This document shows positions 1 through 5,902 of a DNA stretch of 21,142 nt, one piece after another. Location: assembly GCF_002311515.1 (NCBI RefSeq), contig NZ_DCAO01000068.1, positions 19,231 to 40,372 on the forward strand. Reading direction: 5' to 3'. The position numbers and the translations under genes were made by a program. Numbering within the stretch: position 1 is the stretch's first letter; every line of letters begins with the position of its first letter. The stretch comes from Thalassospira sp. UBA1131 (GTDB taxonomy: Bacteria; Pseudomonadota; Alphaproteobacteria; Rhodospirillales; Thalassospiraceae). The notes under the pieces are model-generated. The model did not search any database, was not told the DNA's origin, and worked only from the letters and a program-made list of their open reading frames with translations.

Positions 1-387
1 GTTATCGGCGTGGCAGAGGCCGGCGTTCTCGCCCTTGATGGCGGTCGGTTGCTTAAACGCGATGCCGATACCTTCCGTAACCGCAATCGCATCGTCTGGA
101 ACGGCGTGATGTTCGTGACCGTGGTGCTCAACCAGTTTGGCGAAATGGTCAATGAACCGATGATCACCGCCCCCAGCCTGTTTGACGAGCCCGGCGAAGA
201 AACCCGTCTGGATCAATTTGCGGCCGAAATCGGCAATCGCATTGATCAGCTGAATGACGAAGAAGTCATGGATGATGCCACTGTGATCCTTGCCGTCCGT
301 CAGGCCCTGCGCCGTCCGGTACGTCAACGTATGGGCAAACGCCCGTTGATTGAAGTGCATCTGGCGCGCGTGAAAGAGCAGGGGTGA
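1..387 (+). CDS. rnj: Ribonuclease J, C-terminal part (5' end outside window)
   Basis: The reading frame is open from base 1 (phase 0) and stops with TGA at 385-387, so only the last 128 residues are visible. The visible part corresponds to the C-terminal domain of RNase J, a metallo-beta-lactamase/beta-CASP nuclease with endo- and 5'-exonuclease activity in RNA maturation and decay. Support comes from the terminal stretch RRPVRQRMGKRPLIEVHLARV-like pattern (basic helix, then a GKRP turn and a hydrophobic strand) seen at the end of this family, and from an acidic helix before it. The metal-binding motifs lie upstream of the window. In alphaproteobacteria rnj commonly sits just before mce, as here. 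The GTG at 10 is an internal valine codon, not a start. Confidence 0.8.
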   Translation, partial: VIGVAEAGVLALDGGRLLKRDADTFRNRNRIVWNGVMFVTVVLNQFGEMVNEPMITAPSLFDEPGEETRLDQFAAEIGNRIDQLNDEEVMDDATVILAVRQALRRPVRQRMGKRPLIEVHLARVKEQG

Positions 388-491
388 GCCGCCAAGTAAC
401 GGGCATTCGACCAAAAGCGCAGTTGTCTTAAAGATGTTCACCATCCTAGATTGGCCCCAATCGGGCAGATGAAAGACGTAAGGAGAACACC

Positions 492-896
492 ATGATTGGA
501 CGGCTGAACCACGTTGCGATTGCCGTACCGGATCTTGAGGCCGGGATTGCGCAATATCGCGATGTTCTGGGCGCAAAGGTCTCAGAGCCGCAAGACGAGC
601 CCGATCACGGCGTGACGGTTGTGTTTGTCGAACTGCCCAATACCAAGATCGAACTGCTCTATCCGTTGGGGGAAAACTCTCCGATCAAGGGTTTCCTTGA
701 AAAGAATGCGTCGGGCGGTATTCATCATGTCTGCTACGAGGTCGATGACATTCTGGCCGCGCGTGACAAGCTGCAGGCAAGTGGCGCGCGCGTGCTGGGC
801 GACGGTGAACCCAAGATTGGTGCCCATGGCAAGCCGGTCTTATTCCTTCATCCCAAGGATTTCAACGGAACCCTGGTCGAACTCGAACAGGTTTGA
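492..896 (+). CDS. mce: Methylmalonyl-CoA epimerase (VOC/glyoxalase fold)
   Basis: A 134-residue protein, the normal bacterial length. It interconverts (2R)- and (2S)-methylmalonyl-CoA in the cytoplasm, linking propionyl-CoA breakdown to methylmalonyl-CoA mutase and succinyl-CoA. The family signature is clear: LNHVAIAVPDL at the N-terminus, NTKIELLYPLG in the middle, GIHHVCYEVDDI and a closing LVELEQV. By spacing to the human enzyme, metal ligands are His7, His79 and Glu130. The ATG at 492 has an AGGAGA ribosome site at 481-486. It lies 104 bp after rnj and 112 bp before the DUF1467 gene. The rnj-mce-DUF1467-proS order is typical of alphaproteobacteria, so the mutase genes being elsewhere is normal. 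Confidence 0.93.
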   Translation: MIGRLNHVAIAVPDLEAGIAQYRDVLGAKVSEPQDEPDHGVTVVFVELPNTKIELLYPLGENSPIKGFLEKNASGGIHHVCYEVDDILAARDKLQASGARVLGDGEPKIGAHGKPVLFLHPKDFNGTLVELEQV

Positions 897-1008
897 TCTA
901 AAGCGTTTTGCGAGATCCGCCGCACAACGTCCGGCCTTGCAAAACAGGTCGGGCGTTTCTATCGTCTTTTAAACATTCAGATGCTGCATCCAACCCGAAG
1001 GCACCCTT

Positions 1009-1248
1009 ATGAACTGGTTTTCCGGACTTCTTGTTTACATCGTTATCTGGTGGCTGGTTCTGTTCATGGTGTTGCCGGTCGGCGTGAAGCGGGTCGAAAA
1101 TGTTGAACCGGGCCATGACAGCGGCGCACCGGAAAAGCCGCATATGTGGAAAAAGATCCTCGCCACCAGTCTGATTTCGGCAATCCTGTGGGTGGTCGCA
1201 TGGTTTGTCATCACCAGCGGCATGATCGCAGTTCGACCGCCGCAATAA
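1009..1248 (+). CDS. DUF1467 family small membrane protein
   Basis: A 79-residue protein with two hydrophobic helices, about residues 6-24 and 49-72, joined by a short polar loop (LPVGVKRVEN followed by a Gly/Pro-rich turn). This matches DUF1467 (COG5454), a family known mainly from alphaproteobacteria and repeatedly next to mce. Both termini probably face the same side of the inner membrane. No enzymatic motif is visible and the role is unknown. An AAGG element at 998-1001 precedes the ATG. The gene is closed by a strong terminator 26 bp downstream, so it ends the rnj-mce transcription unit. Confidence 0.8.
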   Translation: MNWFSGLLVYIVIWWLVLFMVLPVGVKRVENVEPGHDSGAPEKPHMWKKILATSLISAILWVVAWFVITSGMIAVRPPQ

Positions 1249-1273
1249 GGCGCTTCACCCAATCCGGAAACAT

Positions 1274-1308
1274 AAAACCCCGCAACATTTTGTGCGGGGT
1301 TTTGTCGT
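1274..1308 (+). terminator. Rho-independent terminator after the DUF1467 gene
   Basis: Perfect 11-bp stem: AAAACCCCGCA (1274-1284) pairs with TGCGGGGTTTT (1293-1303) around an 8-nt loop. The A and T tracts at the stem ends make it able to act in both directions. It marks the end of the rnj-mce-DUF1467 unit. Confidence 0.9.
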
Positions 1309-1368
1309 TTGGCGCGTCCTAAGCCCTGCAGAAAAATCATGGCTCGGCGCGTCGGATGGGGCAGGGGC

Positions 1369-1399
1369 AAAAAAAAAGCAAGATCACAAGGATCTTGCT
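1369..1399 (-). terminator. Rho-independent terminator read on the minus strand, no gene upstream
   Basis: A 9-bp stem (AGCAAGATC 1377-1385, GATCTTGCT 1391-1399, 5-nt loop) is preceded on + by nine A (1369-1377). Read on the - strand it is hairpin then T9, a classical intrinsic terminator; on + no U-tract follows directly. No credible - strand gene lies in 1400-1680, so it may end a small RNA or stop antisense transcription. Confidence 0.6.
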
Positions 1400-1685
1400 A
1401 AGACGCTATTTTTATAGCTGTTTTCCCGTAATCTTTTTATACTTCCTCCTAAGACCTGGGCTTATGCACAGGTTTTATTTCGACGTCGCGCCTGCTTCTT
1501 GTATGCTTATTGGCAACAAAGCCTCCCGCAATATTATGAGCGGCTGCGATACGCCTTCCGGAACGATCTTGCGCCGTTAGCGGACGACTAAAAAGCCACA
1601 TGTTTCATTTTTATGCAAGATGTTTTGACCAAACTTCACAAATGAATCGTTGCTGCACTGCACACAGATAGGACGAAACTAAATC
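1400..1685. other. AT-richer intergenic stretch without a supported gene
   Basis: About 286 bp between the orphan - strand terminator and the secreted-protein gene. It holds small inverted repeats: GCTAT/ATAGC near 1405-1418, an imperfect 8-bp repeat ACCTGGGC/GCACAGGT around 1454-1473, and CCGC/GCGG flanking an AT-rich loop near 1527-1544. No tRNA, and no match that I recognise to 6S or SRP RNA on either strand. A TTGACC at 1625-1630 could be a -35 element for the gene at 1686, but I see no good -10. A frame open across 1356-1580 has low-complexity composition and runs through the - strand terminator, so I do not call it. Confidence 0.5.
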
Positions 1686-2243
1686 ATGCCCCAGTTTTCA
1701 TTGGTCCAATCTATTTCAAACGCCGGATTTGGTCGTAAAATCAGACTATTGGCGCCTGTCGCCGCGGTGATGCTGATGGTGTCACCAATCATCGCGGCCA
1801 AGGCGCAGGACGAATCCCCATTCCCCTCCGCGACAGAACAAACGGATGGCGGTGCTGCGGATGATGCTGCAGCAACAAATGAGGCACCGGCACCAACGAT
1901 CATTGTTACGCGTGCTGCCTGCAAGGAGTTGGTCACGCATGTGCCGGACGACGATGTGGCGTACAAGCCGGGTGTTGATGTGCGCGGGAATGCGGTTGCC
2001 CCGGCAGATTTGAATGGTGGCAGCAACATCTTGAAGTCGCTGCCCAAGGAAATCGAATTTCCGGTCACCATCGACTTCTTCAAATATTCCGGCATCACCG
2101 TGCCGGACGGGGTCAGCGGCGAACAGAATATCGGCAAGATCACCTATCGCAACGGGCGGGTTTATTTCAATGATCAGCCGCTTGGCGATGATGCCAACAA
2201 CGCTGAACTGATTGATGCATGCCGCAAGGCGGGCTTTCGTTGA
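1686..2243 (+). CDS. Unrecognised secreted/periplasmic protein
   Basis: A 185-residue protein that I cannot assign to a named family. Residues 17-40 look like a Sec signal peptide: basic GRKIR, a hydrophobic core LLAPVAAVMLMVSP, and an AKA cleavage site with mature start at Gln41. Then comes an acidic Ala/Pro-rich linker (about 41-70). The compact C-terminal domain has two cysteines (near residues 78 and 179) that could form a disulfide, and strands around KEIEFPVTIDFF and KITYRNGRVYFNDQPLGD. No lipobox, no catalytic signature and no further membrane segment. An AGGA at 1670-1673 lies 12 nt before the ATG. It is a single-gene unit, preceded by a long gap and followed 150 bp later by proS. Location in the periplasm is inferred; function is unknown. 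Confidence 0.72.
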   Translation: MPQFSLVQSISNAGFGRKIRLLAPVAAVMLMVSPIIAAKAQDESPFPSATEQTDGGAADDAAATNEAPAPTIIVTRAACKELVTHVPDDDVAYKPGVDVRGNAVAPADLNGGSNILKSLPKEIEFPVTIDFFKYSGITVPDGVSGEQNIGKITYRNGRVYFNDQPLGDDANNAELIDACRKAGFR

Positions 2244-2266
2244 TTGCCGTCGTTGTTTTGCCATCT

Positions 2267-2296
2267 TTGGCGCTTAACCAGCCATCGATGATATAA
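2267..2296 (+). promoter_or_regulatory. Possible proS promoter
   Basis: TTGGCG (2267-2272) and ATATAA (2291-2296) are 18 bp apart in the 150-bp gap before proS. The -10 match is only fair. The distance to the ATG at 2394 would leave a leader of about 90 nt. Confidence 0.3.
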
Positions 2297-2393
2297 AGCA
2301 AGTTCCGGCTTGCGTTTCGGGCGGCTCTGTCGCATTTTCCGGGCAAGGTTATTACAGACCCAAATATTCAGATCTGATCATCACGAGGCATTG

Positions 2394-3719
2394 ATGCGTC
2401 TTTCCCAGTTCTTTCTGCCGACCCTGAAGGAAACCCCTTCGGAAGCCCAGATTGCGTCCCATCGTCTGATGCTCCGCGCCGGTATGGTGCGTCAGCTGAC
2501 CGCAGGGATCTATTCCTGGCTGCCACTCGGCCACCGTGTTCTTAAAAAGATCGAACAGATCGTTCGCGAAGAACAGGACAAGATCGGCTTTAACGAGCTT
2601 CTGATGCCAACCATTCAGCCGGCCGAGCTGTGGCAGGAAAGTGGTCGTTATGATGATTACGGTCTTGAGATGCTGCGCATCACCGACCGTCATGATCGCA
2701 AGATGCTGTTTGGTCCGACCAACGAAGAAGCGATCACCGACATCTTCCGCAAGGATGTGCGCTCTTATAAACAGCTGCCGCAGCTGCTCTATCATATCCA
2801 GTGGAAATTCCGCGATGAAATCCGCCCGCGCTTTGGCGTGATGCGGGGTCGCGAATTCTACATGAAAGACGCTTATTCGTTCGATATCGATTACGAAAGC
2901 GCGCGTCACACCTATAACAAGATCTTCCTGGCTTATTGCCGGACCTTCACCCGTTTGGGCGTCAAGGCGATCCCGATGGTGGCCGATACCGGCCCGATCG
3001 GTGGTGATCTTAGCCACGAATTCATCATTCTGGCCGATACCGGCGAAAGTGAAGTCTTCTGCGACAAGAAGTGGCTCGACAAGGACCTGACCGGCAAGGG
3101 TGTTGATCTCAATGATCGTACCGGCCTTGAAAACTGGGTGCAGGGCACGCTTGAAGATTACGCCGCGACCGAAGAAATGCACGATGCCAGCAACGAGGCC
3201 GTAACGGCCCTTGGTGATGATCTTGTCACCACGCGCGGCATCGAAGTTGGTCACATCTTCCACTTTGGTACCAAATATTCCGAACCGATGGGCGCAACCG
3301 TCCTTGGCCCGGATGGCACCGAAGTTCCGGTTCAGATGGGCTCGTACGGCATTGGCGTGTCGCGCCTTGTCGGTGCATTGATCGAGGCATCCCACGACGA
3401 AAACGGCATTATCTGGCCGGAATCTGTCGCGCCGTACAAGGTTGGCCTGATCAATCTGCGTACCGGTGACGATGAATGCGATGCGGCCTGTGAAGATGCC
3501 TATGCCAAACTGACCAATGCCGGGATCGAGGTCCTTTATGATGACCGCGATATCCGCGCCGGTGGCAAGTTTGCCGATATGGATCTGATCGGTCTGCCCT
3601 GGCAGATCGTCATTGGCCCCAAAGGCCTCAAGAACGGTGTTGTTGAACTCAAGAACCGCAAATCGGGTGAGAAAACCGAAGTCACCTTTGAAGCGGCGCT
3701 TAATCAGCTCAGCGCCTGA
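2394..3719 (+). CDS. proS: Prolyl-tRNA synthetase, short form without the full editing domain
   Basis: Class II aminoacyl-tRNA synthetase that charges tRNA-Pro. I use the ATG at 2394 (441 residues), which has GAGG at 2385-2388 and the expected MRLSQFFLPTLKETP N-terminus; a frame opening 84 bp earlier adds residues not typical of the family. Motif 2 is at residues 139-155 (FRDEIRPRFG, then MRGREF), TNEE at 109-112, and motif 3 at about 316-331 (GSYGIGVSRL). The anticodon-binding domain covers about 345-441. Bacterial-type ProRS such as the E. coli enzyme is about 570 residues with a long insertion domain for editing Ala-tRNA-Pro. Here only a small insert lies between motifs 2 and 3, as known for alphaproteobacteria, so mischarge clearance must come from elsewhere. 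Followed by its own terminator. Confidence 0.95.
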   Translation: MRLSQFFLPTLKETPSEAQIASHRLMLRAGMVRQLTAGIYSWLPLGHRVLKKIEQIVREEQDKIGFNELLMPTIQPAELWQESGRYDDYGLEMLRITDRHDRKMLFGPTNEEAITDIFRKDVRSYKQLPQLLYHIQWKFRDEIRPRFGVMRGREFYMKDAYSFDIDYESARHTYNKIFLAYCRTFTRLGVKAIPMVADTGPIGGDLSHEFIILADTGESEVFCDKKWLDKDLTGKGVDLNDRTGLENWVQGTLEDYAATEEMHDASNEAVTALGDDLVTTRGIEVGHIFHFGTKYSEPMGATVLGPDGTEVPVQMGSYGIGVSRLVGALIEASHDENGIIWPESVAPYKVGLINLRTGDDECDAACEDAYAKLTNAGIEVLYDDRDIRAGGKFADMDLIGLPWQIVIGPKGLKNGVVELKNRKSGEKTEVTFEAALNQLSA

Positions 3720-3735
3720 TAAAATATGCTTTCAG

Positions 3736-3768
3736 ACGGGGCAGCTTGTGCTGCCCCGTTGCCATTTT
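3736..3768 (+). terminator. Hairpin terminator after proS
   Basis: Perfect 10-bp GC-rich stem ACGGGGCAGC (3736-3745) / GCTGCCCCGT (3750-3759) with a TTGT loop. The following T-tract is weak and interrupted, so termination may be partial and let some transcription into lolC. Confidence 0.7.
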
Positions 3769-3835
3769 CGGTTTGAACGCTAAGTTCTTTGTTCATACCT
3801 TTTTCCTGACCCGCTTCCACAAGGATCGATTGCCC

Positions 3836-5086
3836 ATGTTCAGTCCGTTCGAACGTATGGTGGCCTTTCGCTACCTGCGTCCACGTCGGCAGGAAGGCTT
3901 TGTTTCCGTCATCGCCATCTTCTCTTTGCTCGGCATCATGTTGGGTGTTGCGACACTCATCATTGTCATGTCGGTGATGAATGGTTTCAGGGCGGAACTG
4001 CTTGGCCGAATTCTCGGGCTGAACGGCCATATCTCGGTCTATGCACAGGGAAATGGCGGCCTTGGTGACTACACCAAGATCGAAGACGAGATTGCCAAAA
4101 ACGGCAATGTGGTTCTGACCGTACCCGTGGTCGAAGGGCAGGTGATGGCATCGAAAAATGGCCGCGCGTCCGGTGCCATTGTGCGCGGCATGCGCCCCGA
4201 AGATGTCAAGAAACGCAAAACCATCGCTGACAATATCGTTTTCGGATCCTTGGATGATTTCAAGGGTGAAGACACCGTGATCATGGGCGCGCGTCTGGCC
4301 ATGAAGCTTGGCGTGGGCGTTGGCGATACAGTCAACCTGATCTCGCCAAAGGGCAATGTCACTGCATTCGGTTCCGTGCCGCGTGTGCGTGGTTATACCG
4401 TTGCCGGGCTGTTTGATATTGGCATGTATGAATATGACAGCGGCTTTATCTTCATGCCGCTGGAGGCCGCGCAGGTCTATTTCCGCTTGCCGGAGAAAAT
4501 CACCCATTTTGAAGTGATGCTTGAAGATATCGGCGCACTTGATGACACGATGGAGGAATTGCTGACAAGCTTGTCCGGGCAGTCGTTGCGTCTGGTCAAT
4601 TGGCAGCAATCCAATGCCGGGTTCTTTAATGCGCTTCAGGTCGAACGCAATGTGATGTTCCTGATCCTGACCCTGATCATCCTTGTTGCCGCCTTTAACA
4701 TCATTTCGGGCATGGTTATGCTGGTAAAGGACAAGGGGCGTGATATCGCCATCCTGCGCACCATGGGTGCCACCCGCCAGTCGATCATGAAGGTGTTCTT
4801 CCTCGCTGGTGCCTCCATCGGTGTGCTGGGCACGATTTCGGGCCTCGTCATTGGGGTTCTGTTCTGCCTGAACATCGAAAATATCCGTCAGTTTATTCAA
4901 CGCCTGACCGGGACCGACCTTTTCAATGCCGAGATTTACTTCCTGTCGCAGCTTCCTGCCGACATGGATGTCAGCGAGGTCGTTATGGTTTGCATCATGT
5001 CGCTGACATTGTCCTTCCTTGCCACGGTATATCCGGCATGGCGGGCATCGCGCCTCGATCCGGTGGAGGCCCTGCGCTATGAGTGA
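3836..5086 (+). CDS. lolC: Lipoprotein-releasing ABC transporter permease (LolC/LolE, LolF-type)
   Basis: Inner-membrane subunit of the Lol exporter, which pulls outer-membrane lipoproteins out of the inner membrane for transfer to LolA. The protein has 416 residues from ATG 3836, with AAGGAT at 3821-3826; a longer frame begins inside the proS terminator and is rejected. Layout is the MacB/FtsX type: TM1 about 24-48, a large periplasmic domain to about 270, TM2 about 273-297, TM3 about 318-343 and TM4 about 381-400, ending in the conserved YPAWRASRLDPVEALRYE. A cytoplasmic coupling segment KDKGRDIAILRTMGAT (299-313) contacts the ATPase. Only one permease gene is present, so it probably forms a homodimer as in LolF systems. 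Its last 8 nt overlap lolD. Confidence 0.92.
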   Translation: MFSPFERMVAFRYLRPRRQEGFVSVIAIFSLLGIMLGVATLIIVMSVMNGFRAELLGRILGLNGHISVYAQGNGGLGDYTKIEDEIAKNGNVVLTVPVVEGQVMASKNGRASGAIVRGMRPEDVKKRKTIADNIVFGSLDDFKGEDTVIMGARLAMKLGVGVGDTVNLISPKGNVTAFGSVPRVRGYTVAGLFDIGMYEYDSGFIFMPLEAAQVYFRLPEKITHFEVMLEDIGALDDTMEELLTSLSGQSLRLVNWQQSNAGFFNALQVERNVMFLILTLIILVAAFNIISGMVMLVKDKGRDIAILRTMGATRQSIMKVFFLAGASIGVLGTISGLVIGVLFCLNIENIRQFIQRLTGTDLFNAEIYFLSQLPADMDVSEVVMVCIMSLTLSFLATVYPAWRASRLDPVEALRYE

Positions 5087-5813
5087 TCTGTTGAAAACAA
5101 CCGCTGAAGAGCGCGCGCGCAAAGTCGTGCTGCGCCTTGAAAAGATTGACCGCATTTTCAATCAGGGCCCCGATCAGCTCGAAATTCTGAAATCGGTTGA
5201 TCTCGAAATCCATCAGGGCGAAATCGTTGCCCTCGTCGGGCCGTCAGGTGCGGGTAAATCGACCTTGCTTCAGATTGCCGGTCTGTTGGAAAAGCCCGAT
5301 GGCGGGCTGGTGTCCATCGGTGGCAAGCGCAGCACGGATTTGTCTGATCTGGCGCGCACTGAAATGCGCCGCAGCCACATCGGCTTTGTCTATCAGTACC
5401 ATCATTTGCTGCCGGAATTTTCAGCCCTTGAAAATGTCGTCATGCCGCAAATGATCAAGGGCCTGAAACGGGCCGAGGCCGAAGAACGCGGGCTGGAATT
5501 GCTGCGTTGTCTTGGCCTTGAAAAACGTGCTGATCATCGCCCGGCGCGTCTGTCGGGCGGTGAACAGCAACGCGTGGCGATTGCCCGCGCGCTGGCCAAC
5601 GTGCCTGATGTGCTGTTTGCCGATGAACCCACCGGCAACCTTGATCCGCAAACGGCCGAAACGGTATTTGGCATGTTGATGACACTGGTGCGTGAAACCG
5701 GCCTCGCGTCGCTGATTGCGACCCATAACCCGGAACTTGCGCGCCAGATGGATCGGGTGGTCACCCTGCGCGACGGTCATTTGATCGAACTCGATCCCGC
5801 TGATCTTCCCTAA
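5079..5813 (+). CDS. lolD: Lipoprotein-releasing system ATP-binding protein LolD
   Basis: ATPase partner of the preceding permease; ATP hydrolysis on the cytoplasmic face powers lipoprotein release. The 244-residue protein starts at ATG 5079, chosen because GGAGG lies at 5065-5069 and because it gives the usual MacB/LolD length; an upstream in-frame opening would overlap lolC by 68 nt. Motifs are all intact: Walker A GPSGAGKST (54-62), Q-loop YQYHHLLPEF (105-114), signature LSGGEQQ (158-164), Walker B VLFADEPTGNLD (178-189) and switch His216. The 8-nt overlap with lolC indicates translational coupling and fixed stoichiometry. Confidence 0.95.
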   Translation: MSDLLKTTAEERARKVVLRLEKIDRIFNQGPDQLEILKSVDLEIHQGEIVALVGPSGAGKSTLLQIAGLLEKPDGGLVSIGGKRSTDLSDLARTEMRRSHIGFVYQYHHLLPEFSALENVVMPQMIKGLKRAEAEERGLELLRCLGLEKRADHRPARLSGGEQQRVAIARALANVPDVLFADEPTGNLDPQTAETVFGMLMTLVRETGLASLIATHNPELARQMDRVVTLRDGHLIELDPADLP

Positions 5814-5840
5814 GCGATCAAAATTCTTTAAGCTGGTTTT

Positions 5841-5880
5841 GCCGCGCCCGTGATGGGCGCGGCAGTCCTGCATTTTTCTT
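5841..5880 (+). terminator. Hairpin between lolD and dnaE
   Basis: Perfect 9-bp stem GCCGCGCCC (5841-5849) / GGGCGCGGC (5855-5863) with a 5-nt loop. A T-run (TTTTTCTT) comes only about 10 nt later, so this may be a weak terminator or an attenuator ahead of dnaE, whose start is 40 nt downstream. Confidence 0.6.
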
Positions 5881-5902
5881 ATATTTCAGAGGTCTGGCTC
5901 CG

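Noticed and set aside
449..462. GATTGG/CCAATC inverted repeat before mce
   Set aside because: Only 6 bp with a 2-nt centre and no promoter context; too short to call an operator.
898..970. TTTTGC/GCAAAA pairing after mce as terminator
   Set aside because: Short 6-bp arms with a long loop and no U-tract directly after; not distinguishable from chance.
1356..1580. 74-codon + strand frame in the intergenic gap
   Set aside because: It begins in a G-rich stretch, runs through the A9-hairpin terminator, lacks a ribosome site, and the hydrophobic stretch reflects the AT-rich DNA.
1400..1600. 6S RNA or SRP RNA on either strand
   Set aside because: The - strand has a short CAGGTC..GGAGGAAG stretch reminiscent of the SRP RNA loop, but the conserved GGAAG-AGCAGCC apical arrangement and flanking helix are absent.
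2352..3395. Open frame of 347 codons on - opposite proS
   Set aside because: Shadow of proS; the protein shows no family pattern.
3704..5161. Long - strand open frame (485 codons) opposite lolC
   Set aside because: It is the antisense of an intact, motif-complete permease. Its translation is rich in His, Gln and Asp with no domain or hydrophobic pattern, as expected for a mirror frame in GC-biased codons.
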